Below are positions 12,730 to 19,694 of a stretch of 25,611 bases of DNA, piece after piece (position 1 is the first letter of the stretch; each line of letters starts with the position of its first letter). Below the pieces are notes generated by a model. It was given only the letters and a program-made list of their open reading frames with translations, was not told the DNA's origin and did not search any database. Source of the DNA: Lentisphaeria bacterium (lineage in GTDB: Bacteria; Verrucomicrobiota; Lentisphaeria; Victivallales; Victivallaceae); NCBI GenBank assembly GCA_018265615.1, contig JABLYX010000016.1, positions 1 through 25,611 on the forward strand, given 5' to 3'. The position numbers were made by a program, and so were the translations under genes.

Positions 12730-14276
12730 GTCCGGATTTGTCATTTGTTCTCCTGGAGTGGCGGAGAATCTGCGCATCGCTGGGGATTGCCGTCGGAATT
12801 CTGATTCTGCTCTACGCCGGGAGCCATCTGTGGCTGCCTGGCGGCGATGCATCGGCTGCCGTGACGCTTTTTATCGCAACTCCTCTGCTGCTGGTTCCGG
12901 CTTTGTTTGAGTCGCTGGCGTCCGACTGCGAGGAACGGCCGTTTCTTCTCGGGCTGCCGTATCCGCCGGCGAGGCTATGGGGGCTCCGGCTGCTGCTGCG
13001 GTGCGCGATTCTGCTGCCGGTTCTGGCTGTTTTCCATTTCACGGTCTTTGCTCCGATGGAGCCGCAGTCTAATTGGAATCTCTTCGGGCTCAGTCTGTCG
13101 GGAAACCTGCTGGTCGCCTCCATGTTCGTCTTTTTTGCTCCCATGTGCCGCGGAATGTCGCTGCTGATGAGTGTGCTTCTCGGGCTTCTGATTCTCTGCC
13201 CGGCGCAGTTGCCGGCGTTTGCTGCGGCGGGAGCTTGGAGCCATCTTGAGTTTCCGATGATATTTTTTCCGCTTCTGCAGCTGATTGTGCTGCTTGCCGC
13301 GGGCGGATATCAGCTCTGGAAACGGCGGATGATGAACCGGCCCTGCCGCGGATGTCTGCTGTTCTGGTGCGTCATGGCCGTTGCGATCCCGTGGCTGGAG
13401 TGGGGGGGGACCGCCGCTGTTGCCGGCTTCGAGCGGGCTTCTGCACAGGAAGAGGCGAAGGCCGCAGGGATTGTCCTGCTGGATACGGTATGGGAGCCGG
13501 GGGATTTCAGGCAATTCAGTGATTCTGATGTCAAAGCTTACCTTGCGCAATTCGGCTATTCTCCGGGAGATGAGCCGTTTTACTGCAGTGCCCTTTCCAT
13601 GTATTCGCGGCAGCGGGAGGTTTCCCGGTTTGTCAGAGGCGCGGTTTCTCCGCGGCTGCTGGCGGCATATCGGGCGGGCGATATCGGGAAAATCCGGGAA
13701 GCCGTCAATATGGAGGTGTTCGGCGGGACTGCCGCCCTCGACGGCATCCTGTATGGCGGAACGCATGAAGCGGCGCTTGAAGCGGTGATCGGGATGCTGG
13801 AACGTGCCGGCGTTTCCGGCCCCGCGCGGCGTTATTCCGTGAGTCTCCGGGATATGTGGTGGGAAATCCAGCCGGCCTCCGGTTGGGGATGGAGGCTGCT
13901 CTCCATGCCGTACCGGTATCTTATGGAAGCCCGCATTTTGCGCCGGGAGAGCGCCGCGTTCCGCGATGTCGACCGCATTTCGACTATGGACTCCCGGACG
14001 CTGAACCTCCATATCGCCCGCTCCGGCGACGGTGCATTGTTCTATCGCCTTGTTCAGGAGTACCGGGTGCGGCAGGGGTGGTTTCTGCTCTATGCCGAGG
14101 CGTTGAAACTGAAGTTGGCGCAGCATCGCACCGGAGAGTTTCCGGAAACGCTTGAAACCGGGCTGCCGTTCCGGTACGAACGGACGAAGGATGGATTCCG
14201 GTTCACCGACAGCAGGAACCGGGAGGTTTTGGCATATCCGGCTTTGAAACATACCGAACCGGCGGAGGGCAGGTAA
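12726..14276 (+). CDS. ABC transporter membrane protein with large extra domain
   Basis: A 516-residue protein whose first ~225 residues hold about six hydrophobic segments (for example GILILLYAGSHLWL, LFIATPLLLVPALF, LLMSVLLGLLILC), as in the membrane component of YtrA-controlled ABC systems. A seventh segment (LLFWCVMAVAIPWLEW) is followed by about 280 mostly soluble residues with no family I recognise. The C-terminal part contains DGFRFTDSRNREVLAYPAL, similar to pilin-like or exported-protein tails. The ATGA start is favoured over an ATG at 12687 because GGAGGGTGGG lies just upstream. The ATPase gene follows after one base. Export of a peptide or lipid-like compound is possible but not shown. 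Confidence 0.82.
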   Translation: MSPDLSFVLLEWRRICASLGIAVGILILLYAGSHLWLPGGDASAAVTLFIATPLLLVPALFESLASDCEERPFLLGLPYPPARLWGLRLLLRCAILLPVLAVFHFTVFAPMEPQSNWNLFGLSLSGNLLVASMFVFFAPMCRGMSLLMSVLLGLLILCPAQLPAFAAAGAWSHLEFPMIFFPLLQLIVLLAAGGYQLWKRRMMNRPCRGCLLFWCVMAVAIPWLEWGGTAAVAGFERASAQEEAKAAGIVLLDTVWEPGDFRQFSDSDVKAYLAQFGYSPGDEPFYCSALSMYSRQREVSRFVRGAVSPRLLAAYRAGDIGKIREAVNMEVFGGTAALDGILYGGTHEAALEAVIGMLERAGVSGPARRYSVSLRDMWWEIQPASGWGWRLLSMPYRYLMEARILRRESAAFRDVDRISTMDSRTLNLHIARSGDGALFYRLVQEYRVRQGWFLLYAEALKLKLAQHRTGEFPETLETGLPFRYERTKDGFRFTDSRNREVLAYPALKHTEPAEGR

Positions 14277-14277
14277 G

Positions 14278-15150
14278 ATGAGCAGCGAAAAAGTGATCGA
14301 ACTGACGAATACGGATAAATCCTACGGCCGCCGGAAAGTACTGGACGGGCTCGGGCTCTCCGTATACCGGAACAACGTTTATGCGCTTCTCGGCGGCAAT
14401 GGCGAGGGCAAGACGACCGCGATCCGGATGGTCGCCGGGCAGATGGAGCCGGATTCCGGGAGCGTCCGGGTGTTCGGCCTGGATCCGGTCCGTTGCGGCG
14501 GGGAGGTGAAAGCCCGTTTTGCATATGTCGCCGAGCTCATGAAAGTTTATGACCGGATGACCCTCGCTGAGCTCGGGCGCTTTCTGAAGCCGTTCTATTC
14601 GAAGTGGCGGGACGGAAAGCTCACGGAACTCGCAGAAACGTTCGGCCTTCCGCTTGATCGCGGCCTGCGGGAGTTCTCACGCGGGATGTATGCGAAAGGT
14701 GTGCTCGCCCTGGCGCTGTGCCGGGAGCCGGAGCTCCTGATCCTCGATGACCCCTGTCTCGGGCTCGACACCGCATCGCGCCGGAACTTCATGGAGATGC
14801 TGGTCGGCTCACTGACGGAATACGATTGCACGGTCCTTCTTTCGACCCATCTGATTCCGGAAGCCGCCGGGATCGTGGACCGGGTCGGAATCCTGAAAAA
14901 CGGCCGTCTCGCCGTCGAAGCGGATGCGGCGGAGCTTCAGAGGGATATTCGCCGGCTGCGACTCTCCGCCGCTCAGGAGCCGTTGCTGCCGGAGCTGGAA
15001 ACCGTTCGCCGCAAAACGGCGGGGCCCGAACTGGTGCTGGCTGTAAAAGGCGGGGAACAGCTCCGCGAACGGCTGTCTGTCGTACCGGGGCTCGAATTCG
15101 AGCTCGATCCGCTGCCGCTGGAAGAGATCTTTCTCGCATACTCGGAGTAA
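14278..15150 (+). CDS. ABC transporter ATP-binding protein
   Basis: A 290-residue ATPase that should pair with the membrane protein before it. Walker A is GGNGEGKTT (39-47), the signature is FSRGM (133-137) in place of LSGGQ, as in BcrA/YtrB-like subunits, Walker B is LLILDDP with Asp157, and the switch His is in LLSTHLIPEA. The residue after the Walker B Asp is Asp158 where a catalytic Glu is normal, which could slow hydrolysis. The region where a Q-loop Gln is expected reads YVAEL. Residues 215-290 form an added C-terminal domain common in this subfamily. The start at 14278 has GGAGGG nine bases upstream and follows the previous stop by one base. Confidence 0.94.
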   Translation: MSSEKVIELTNTDKSYGRRKVLDGLGLSVYRNNVYALLGGNGEGKTTAIRMVAGQMEPDSGSVRVFGLDPVRCGGEVKARFAYVAELMKVYDRMTLAELGRFLKPFYSKWRDGKLTELAETFGLPLDRGLREFSRGMYAKGVLALALCREPELLILDDPCLGLDTASRRNFMEMLVGSLTEYDCTVLLSTHLIPEAAGIVDRVGILKNGRLAVEADAAELQRDIRRLRLSAAQEPLLPELETVRRKTAGPELVLAVKGGEQLRERLSVVPGLEFELDPLPLEEIFLAYSE

Positions 15151-15172
15151 AGCTTCGGATGGGTGCGAAATC

Positions 15173-15211
15173 ATACTGATTCGCCATCCATGTCTGATGG
15201 CGAATCAGTAT
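15173..15211. terminator. Long perfect hairpin between convergent genes
   Basis: A 16-bp perfect inverted repeat (15173-15188 and 15196-15211) with a 7-base loop lies between the convergent ABC ATPase and mntP genes. There is no T-run on either side, so a bidirectional terminator or RNA-stabilising hairpin is likely, but a repeat element is possible. Confidence 0.6.
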
Positions 15212-15220
15212 AAGATCCGG

Positions 15221-15811
15221 TTATGCGGTCAGGTGCTCAAGCAGGATTTTAAAGCCGATGAGGACGATGGCCGCTCCGCCCACGACCATCATGACCCGCT
15301 CGCCCGCCAGGGTGCCGAGTTTGCGGCCGAGCAGCACACCGAGAATCGATGCGGCGGCGGTCACGATGCCCATCGCGATGGCCGGAACCAGGATCGGGCT
15401 GCCTGCGAATGCGAGGCTGGCGCCGACCGCGAGCGCGTCGAGGCTCGTCGCCACAGCGGGCATGAAGAGCGCTTTCGGGGCGAAGAAGTCGGGGGGGCAG
15501 TTGCATTCGCCGTCCGGTTTCTCCTCTTTGGAATCGAGCTTGACGCCTTCGCAGATCATTTTCCCGCCGACGAATCCGAGCAGTACGAATGCGAGCCAAT
15601 GGTCGATGGCCGCGACGAATCCGGCCAGCAGCGTCGCCGCGTAGAAGCCGATCAGCGGCATGACGATCTGGAAACTGCCGAAAAATGCCGCCGCGTTCAG
15701 CGCATTGCGCCAACGGCGGCCGGTGCGGTCACAGAGCGCGCCGCCGACCGAAACCGCGAACGCGTCGATCGAAACGCTCACGGCAAGGATCAGTACTGCG
15801 AAAAAGGACAT
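15221..15811 (-). CDS. mntP: Manganese efflux pump MntP
   Basis: A 196-residue inner-membrane protein of the MntP (DUF204) family, which exports Mn2+. The length and six predicted membrane segments fit. The conserved Asp residues sit in two repeated helices: SIDAFAVSVGGAL (Asp16) and TSLDALAVGASLAF near residue 124. A Cys-containing loop (ECNCPPDFF) in the middle is unusual. No yybP-ykoY manganese riboswitch fits in the 48 bases before it. It lies downstream of argF on the same strand, but a terminator-like hairpin separates them, so its transcription may depend on read-through or a weak local promoter. Confidence 0.93.
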   Translation of the reverse strand: MSFFAVLILAVSVSIDAFAVSVGGALCDRTGRRWRNALNAAAFFGSFQIVMPLIGFYAATLLAGFVAAIDHWLAFVLLGFVGGKMICEGVKLDSKEEKPDGECNCPPDFFAPKALFMPAVATSLDALAVGASLAFAGSPILVPAIAMGIVTAAASILGVLLGRKLGTLAGERVMMVVGGAAIVLIGFKILLEHLTA

Positions 15812-15830
15812 CGTTTCTCCGGAACAGAAA

Positions 15831-15853
15831 GAAAGCGGCTTTAAGCCGCTTTC
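15831..15853 (-). terminator. Terminator after argF
   Basis: An 11-bp inverted repeat GAAAGCGGCTT / AAGCCGCTTTC (15831-15841, 15843-15853). On the minus strand it is followed by TTTCTG. Its T-run is short, so termination may be partial, which would let argF transcripts continue into mntP. Confidence 0.65.
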
Positions 15854-15859
15854 CGTTAT

Positions 15860-16762
15860 TTACTTCATCAGCATTGCCATGACCGCCTTCTGGACGTGGA
15901 GCCGGTTTTCGGCTTCGTCGAAGACGATCGACCGCTTCGGGTCATCCATGATGCCCGCGGAAACCTCCTCGCCGCGGTGGGCGGGCAGGCAGTGCAGGAA
16001 TTTCGCATCGGGCTTCGCGACGGAGAAGAGCTTCCCGTTGACCTGGTACGGCGAGAAGAGCTTCATGCGCCGCTCCCGTTCCTCCTCGAACCCCATGCTG
16101 ACCCAGACGTCGGTGTAGAAGTAGTCGACCTCCTTCGCGGCCTTCATCGGATCCGGTTCCCAGCAGATGTTCGGGCTTCCGGCGTAGAGCGACTGCTCCG
16201 GCTGCTCTTCGGCCGGGGCGCAGAGCACGAGCTCCATGCCGGTCAGCCGCGCGGCGAGGATCAGCGAATTCGCGATGTTGCTGCGCGCGTCGCCGTAGAA
16301 CGCCATCTTGATCGAGCCGTCGACTTTGCCCGAATACTCCTTGATCGTGAGCAGATCGGCGAGGATCTGGCACGGATGGTATTCGTCGGTCAGCGCGTTG
16401 ATGACGGGAATGCCCGCCTCGCGCGCCAACTCTTCGACGCCGGCGTGCGAGAAGGTCCGGATCACGATCCCGTGCAGGTAGCGGCTCAGCACCTTCGCCG
16501 TATCCGCCACCGTCTCGCCGCGGCCGATCTGCATTTTGCCCTGGTCGAGGTAGAGCGGCCGGCCGCCGAGCTCGCCGACGCCGACTTCGAACGATACGCG
16601 CGTCCGGGTCGAGGACTTCGCGAAAATGAGCCCGACGCTTTTGCCCGCGAGCGGGGTGAACGCGACTTTGCCGCGTTCGGCTTTCAGCTTCGAGGCGAGT
16701 TCAAAAATATGCTCCAGATCGTCCCGGGTGATATCCCGGAGCGTCAGTAAATCTTTTTTCAT
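15860..16762 (-). CDS. argF: Ornithine carbamoyltransferase
   Basis: Transfers the carbamoyl group from carbamoyl phosphate to ornithine, giving citrulline, in arginine synthesis. 300 residues, within the family's range. The carbamoyl-phosphate site is STRTR (51-55), followed by HPCQ, then DVWVSMG and the ornithine-side HCLPAHRGEEV. The segment FYGDARSNIANSL differs from the common GDGNNVANSL form, so assignment to an acetylornithine-using relative should be tested. It begins five bases after the argD stop, and the two form one minus-strand operon. Confidence 0.95.
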   Translation of the reverse strand: MKKDLLTLRDITRDDLEHIFELASKLKAERGKVAFTPLAGKSVGLIFAKSSTRTRVSFEVGVGELGGRPLYLDQGKMQIGRGETVADTAKVLSRYLHGIVIRTFSHAGVEELAREAGIPVINALTDEYHPCQILADLLTIKEYSGKVDGSIKMAFYGDARSNIANSLILAARLTGMELVLCAPAEEQPEQSLYAGSPNICWEPDPMKAAKEVDYFYTDVWVSMGFEEERERRMKLFSPYQVNGKLFSVAKPDAKFLHCLPAHRGEEVSAGIMDDPKRSIVFDEAENRLHVQKAVMAMLMK

Positions 16763-16767
16763 GCTTC

Positions 16768-17973
16768 TTATCCCTTCTGTATGATCGCATTCAGCTCTTC
16801 GAGAGCGGCGCCGATCCTGCTGATGCCTTCATCGGCTTCGGCACGGGTGAGGTTCAGCGGCGGCAGCAGCCGCAGCACGGTTTCGCCGGCGGTCAGGACC
16901 ACGAGGTTCCGCTTGAGGCAGAGCCCCGCGAGCGTCGCGGCTTCGCGGTCGAGGACGACGCCGATCATGAGCCCCATGCCGCGGACTCCCTTCACAAACG
17001 GATATTTCTTTCCGGCTTCAGCGAGTTTTTCGCGGAGGTATGCGCCCTGGGCCCGGCAGTTTTCAAGCACATTTTCGTTATCGAACGCCTCCTGCACCGC
17101 GAGGGCGGCGGCGGAGACGAGCGCCGTGCCGCCGAAGGTGCTCGCGTGCGTTCCGGGCGTCAGCGTTCCGGCGTATTTGCGCTTCGTGATGAACGCGCCC
17201 ATCGGCAGGCCGTTCGCGATCGCCTTGGCCATCGAGAACGCATCCGGCTCGACGCCGAAGCTCTGCCACGCATAGCGCGTCCCGATCCGGCCCATGCCGG
17301 CCTGGACCTCGTCGAACAGCAGCAGGATACCCTTTTCGTCGCACAGCGCGCGGACCTGCTTCAGGTATTCCCGGTCGGCGGGCAGGATGCCGCCTTCGCC
17401 CTGGACGGGTTCGAGGACGACGGCGCAGGTCTTGTCGTTGACCGCGTTTTTCAGCGCTTCGATGTCATTGAACGGAACCTGCCTGAAACCCGGCATGTCC
17501 GGCTCGAACCCCTTGCGGTATTTCGCGCGTCCGGTCGCCGCGAGCGTCGCGAGGGTACGGCCGTGGAACGAATTGTCCATCGAGATGATTTCGTTGCGTC
17601 CGGAGGCGTTGCCGATCTTGCGGGCGAGCTTGAACATGCCCTCATTGGCTTCGGCGCCGGAGTTGGCGAAGAATACCACGCCGTCGAAGCAGTTTTCGAT
17701 CAGCTTCCCGGCGAGGCGCGGCATCACCTCGTTCATATAAAGATTCGAGACATGCACGAGCGTGGCCGCCTGCTTCTGGATCGCGGCGGTGACGCCCGGG
17801 TGGCAATGCCCGAGGTTGCATACGGAGATTCCGGTGGCGAAGTCGAGATATTCGCGGCCGTCGGCGTCCCAGAGTCGCGCGCCTTCGCCTCGCACGAAGA
17901 GAATCTTCGGTGCGTAGGTGGGCATCACATACTTCCGGTACCGTTCGACGGTGGCCTCATAAAGGTTTTCCAT
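16768..17973 (-). CDS. argD: Acetylornithine aminotransferase
   Basis: A PLP-dependent class III aminotransferase of 401 residues that makes N-acetylornithine from the semialdehyde in arginine synthesis; relatives also act on succinyl-diaminopimelate. The PLP lysine is Lys250 in SMAKAIANGLPMGAF. The cofactor Asp is in LLFDEVQAGMGR, and SGAEANEGMFKLAR is the phosphate-binding stretch. The ATG at 17973 has AAAGGAG about ten bases upstream; a longer open frame further upstream was rejected because it crosses the promoter. It is the first gene of the operon with argF. The other arg genes are not in the window. Confidence 0.95.
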   Translation of the reverse strand: MENLYEATVERYRKYVMPTYAPKILFVRGEGARLWDADGREYLDFATGISVCNLGHCHPGVTAAIQKQAATLVHVSNLYMNEVMPRLAGKLIENCFDGVVFFANSGAEANEGMFKLARKIGNASGRNEIISMDNSFHGRTLATLAATGRAKYRKGFEPDMPGFRQVPFNDIEALKNAVNDKTCAVVLEPVQGEGGILPADREYLKQVRALCDEKGILLLFDEVQAGMGRIGTRYAWQSFGVEPDAFSMAKAIANGLPMGAFITKRKYAGTLTPGTHASTFGGTALVSAAALAVQEAFDNENVLENCRAQGAYLREKLAEAGKKYPFVKGVRGMGLMIGVVLDREAATLAGLCLKRNLVVLTAGETVLRLLPPLNLTRAEADEGISRIGAALEELNAIIQKG

Positions 17974-18003
17974 GATTGATCGACTCCTTTGTTTTGGAAA
18001 ACG

Positions 18004-18021
18004 CACATCGTTTTCGATGTG
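18004..18021. promoter_or_regulatory. Hairpin/palindrome in the argD leader
   Basis: CACATCG (18004-18010) and CGATGTG (18015-18021) form a perfect 7-bp inverted repeat around TTTT, between the argD -10 box and its ribosome binding site. It does not match the ArgR box. It may be an operator for another regulator. Confidence 0.5.
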
Positions 18022-18030
18022 GAAACAGTT

Positions 18031-18058
18031 ACTATAGCACGCTTTTACCGAAATGCAA
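18031..18058 (-). promoter_or_regulatory. argD-argF promoter
   Basis: On the minus strand TTGCAT (18058-18053) and TATAGT (18036-18031) at 16-bp spacing, about 58 bases before the argD start codon. Confidence 0.6.
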
Positions 18059-18200
18059 ATCGTGTTTTGAGGCTGAATCGGCGCCCGTGCCGCCGGCTCC
18101 GGTGCATAATGGTGCATGAGAAAGTACGGGGCGGACCTGGCATTTTCCGGAAATCCGGGCCATACTATCTGCAAACACACTTTTACAGGAGGTTTCATCG

Positions 18201-19589
18201 ATGGGCAGAATGGATCAGTTTGTCGGGATCAGCCGCCGGGACGGGCGTTATTTCGAGCTTGAGGATGGAACGCCGTTCGTTCCGGTCGGGCTGAACCTCT
18301 GCTTCGAGCGGATCGCGAAGAGCGACGCGGAGATTCTCGGGCTCTACCGCCGCCGCTTCCGGCGCTTTGCGGAGAACGGGGGCAACTTCGCCCGGATCTG
18401 GCTCGGGGTGCCGTTCCTGAACCTCGAGCCGGAGAAGCCCGGCGTGTTTTCAGAGGAGAAGCTCGGAAATCTGCGCGCGCTCGTCGCTCTGGCCGGGGAG
18501 AACGGGATCCGGCTCAAGCTTACGCTCGACCACTTCCGCACGCTCGAGGCCGGGGAGCAGCCGGAATGCTTTCCCGGCGCGGCCTGTTTCCGGAACCGGG
18601 TCTACCGCCGCGACAACGGCGGTTTTGCCGATTCGATGGAGGAGTTCTTCAACGCACCGGAATCCCGCCGGAACTTCGTGCGGAAGCTCGAGCTCCTGAG
18701 CCGGAACTTCGCGGACGAACCCGCCGTCATGGGGTGGGAACTGTGGAACGAGGTGAACTGCCTCGGCCCCGCCCCGCTCTGGAAGCCGTGGACCGAAGCG
18801 ATGCTCGCTGAACTGCACCGGCTCTTCCCGAAACAGTTTGCTCTGCAGAGCCTCGGCAGTTTCAGCGGGTTCGGCGGATATGCGATGTACGACGAACTCG
18901 CTTCGCTCGACGGAAACGATTTTCTGCAGGCGCACCGTTATATCGACCCCGCCGCCGAGATCGACGCCTGCCGGGGACCGATGGATCTGCTCTGCCGCTC
19001 GGTTATCGACGAGCTGCGGAACCGCCGTCCGGACCGTCCCGCGATCCTCGCGGAGGCCGGGGCGGTTGAGTGGAACCACTGGCGCGCCTCGCATCTGTAC
19101 GAGGCGGACCGGGAGGGGACACTGCTGCACGACGCTCTTTTTGCACCGTTCTTCGCGGGCAGCGCCGGGTGCGGCCAGTTCTGGCACTGGGATCACTTCT
19201 ATGTCGAACGTCACAATCTCTGGGGCTGTTTCGCGCGCTTCGCCCGGGTGGCCGGGGAGATCGACCCGGCGGCGGAGGGGTATCGTCCGGAGCTGCGGGA
19301 GAATCTGCGCTTCCGCTTCCACATTCTGCGCGGCCGCACACACGATCTCGTCTGGATGCGCGACAAGGCGGCGACTTATGAAAGCGAGCTTGAGCGCGGT
19401 GTGGCTCCGGAGCTGTTCTCCGGCATACGGATTCCGGCCGCCTCCCTCTGTCCGGGCGCGGTTGCCGGGGCCTCCTTCTACGCACCGTGGGAGGACCGGG
19501 GCGGCAAGGCGGAGCTTCATGACGGCGCGCTTGTCCTGCCCGCTTTCCGGCGCTCGCTCGTTCTGAAACTTGAGCGCCGGGAGCTGTGA
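18201..19589 (+). CDS. GH5-like (clan A) glycoside hydrolase
   Basis: A 462-residue TIM-barrel glycosidase. The acid/base is predicted to be Glu184 in WELWNEVN, the characteristic Asn-Glu pair of clan A enzymes, and the nucleophile Glu285 in ILAEAGAVE. The N-terminal YFELEDGTPFVPVGLNL is the usual opening strand of cellulase/mannanase-like enzymes. The last ~90 residues look like a beta domain. There is no signal peptide, so it is probably cytoplasmic and acts on imported oligosaccharides. The start has AGGAGG eight bases upstream. Substrate cannot be told from sequence; mannosides or glucosides are typical. It stands divergent from argD and 105 bp before an ion transporter gene. Confidence 0.88.
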   Translation: MGRMDQFVGISRRDGRYFELEDGTPFVPVGLNLCFERIAKSDAEILGLYRRRFRRFAENGGNFARIWLGVPFLNLEPEKPGVFSEEKLGNLRALVALAGENGIRLKLTLDHFRTLEAGEQPECFPGAACFRNRVYRRDNGGFADSMEEFFNAPESRRNFVRKLELLSRNFADEPAVMGWELWNEVNCLGPAPLWKPWTEAMLAELHRLFPKQFALQSLGSFSGFGGYAMYDELASLDGNDFLQAHRYIDPAAEIDACRGPMDLLCRSVIDELRNRRPDRPAILAEAGAVEWNHWRASHLYEADREGTLLHDALFAPFFAGSAGCGQFWHWDHFYVERHNLWGCFARFARVAGEIDPAAEGYRPELRENLRFRFHILRGRTHDLVWMRDKAATYESELERGVAPELFSGIRIPAASLCPGAVAGASFYAPWEDRGGKAELHDGALVLPAFRRSLVLKLERREL

Positions 19590-19613
19590 AACGGAAATCC
19601 GGTTTTTCCCGGC

Positions 19614-19641
19614 TTGCGTTTGGCTGAACTGCGGTTATATT
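19614..19641 (+). promoter_or_regulatory. Promoter of the ion transporter gene
   Basis: TTGCGT (19614-19619) and TATATT (19636-19641) at 16-bp spacing. It is enclosed by an inverted repeat GGAAATCCGG (19593-19602) / CCGGATTTCC (19655-19664), which could be an operator pair or a long hairpin. Confidence 0.5.
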
Positions 19642-19694
19642 ACTTTCAGAATCTCCGGATTTCCCGGTAAACGATACGGAAAGGACGCCGCGCC

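Noticed and set aside
12975..14252. Minus-strand 425-residue open frame opposite the ABC membrane protein
   Set aside because: Composition (Arg, Pro, Gln) is typical of an antisense shadow; no promoter or ribosome site seen.
15812..15859. Manganese riboswitch before mntP
   Set aside because: Only 48 bases are available and they hold a terminator-like hairpin; no yybP-ykoY features fit.
15896..16750. Plus-strand open frame opposite argF
   Set aside because: argF is certain from its motifs; the other frame is Arg/Asp-rich shadow.
17146..17979. Plus-strand open frame opposite argD
   Set aside because: Shadow of a certain gene.
18450..19520. Minus-strand open frame opposite the GH5-like gene
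   Set aside because: Shadow coding; the plus-strand gene shows both catalytic Glu motifs.
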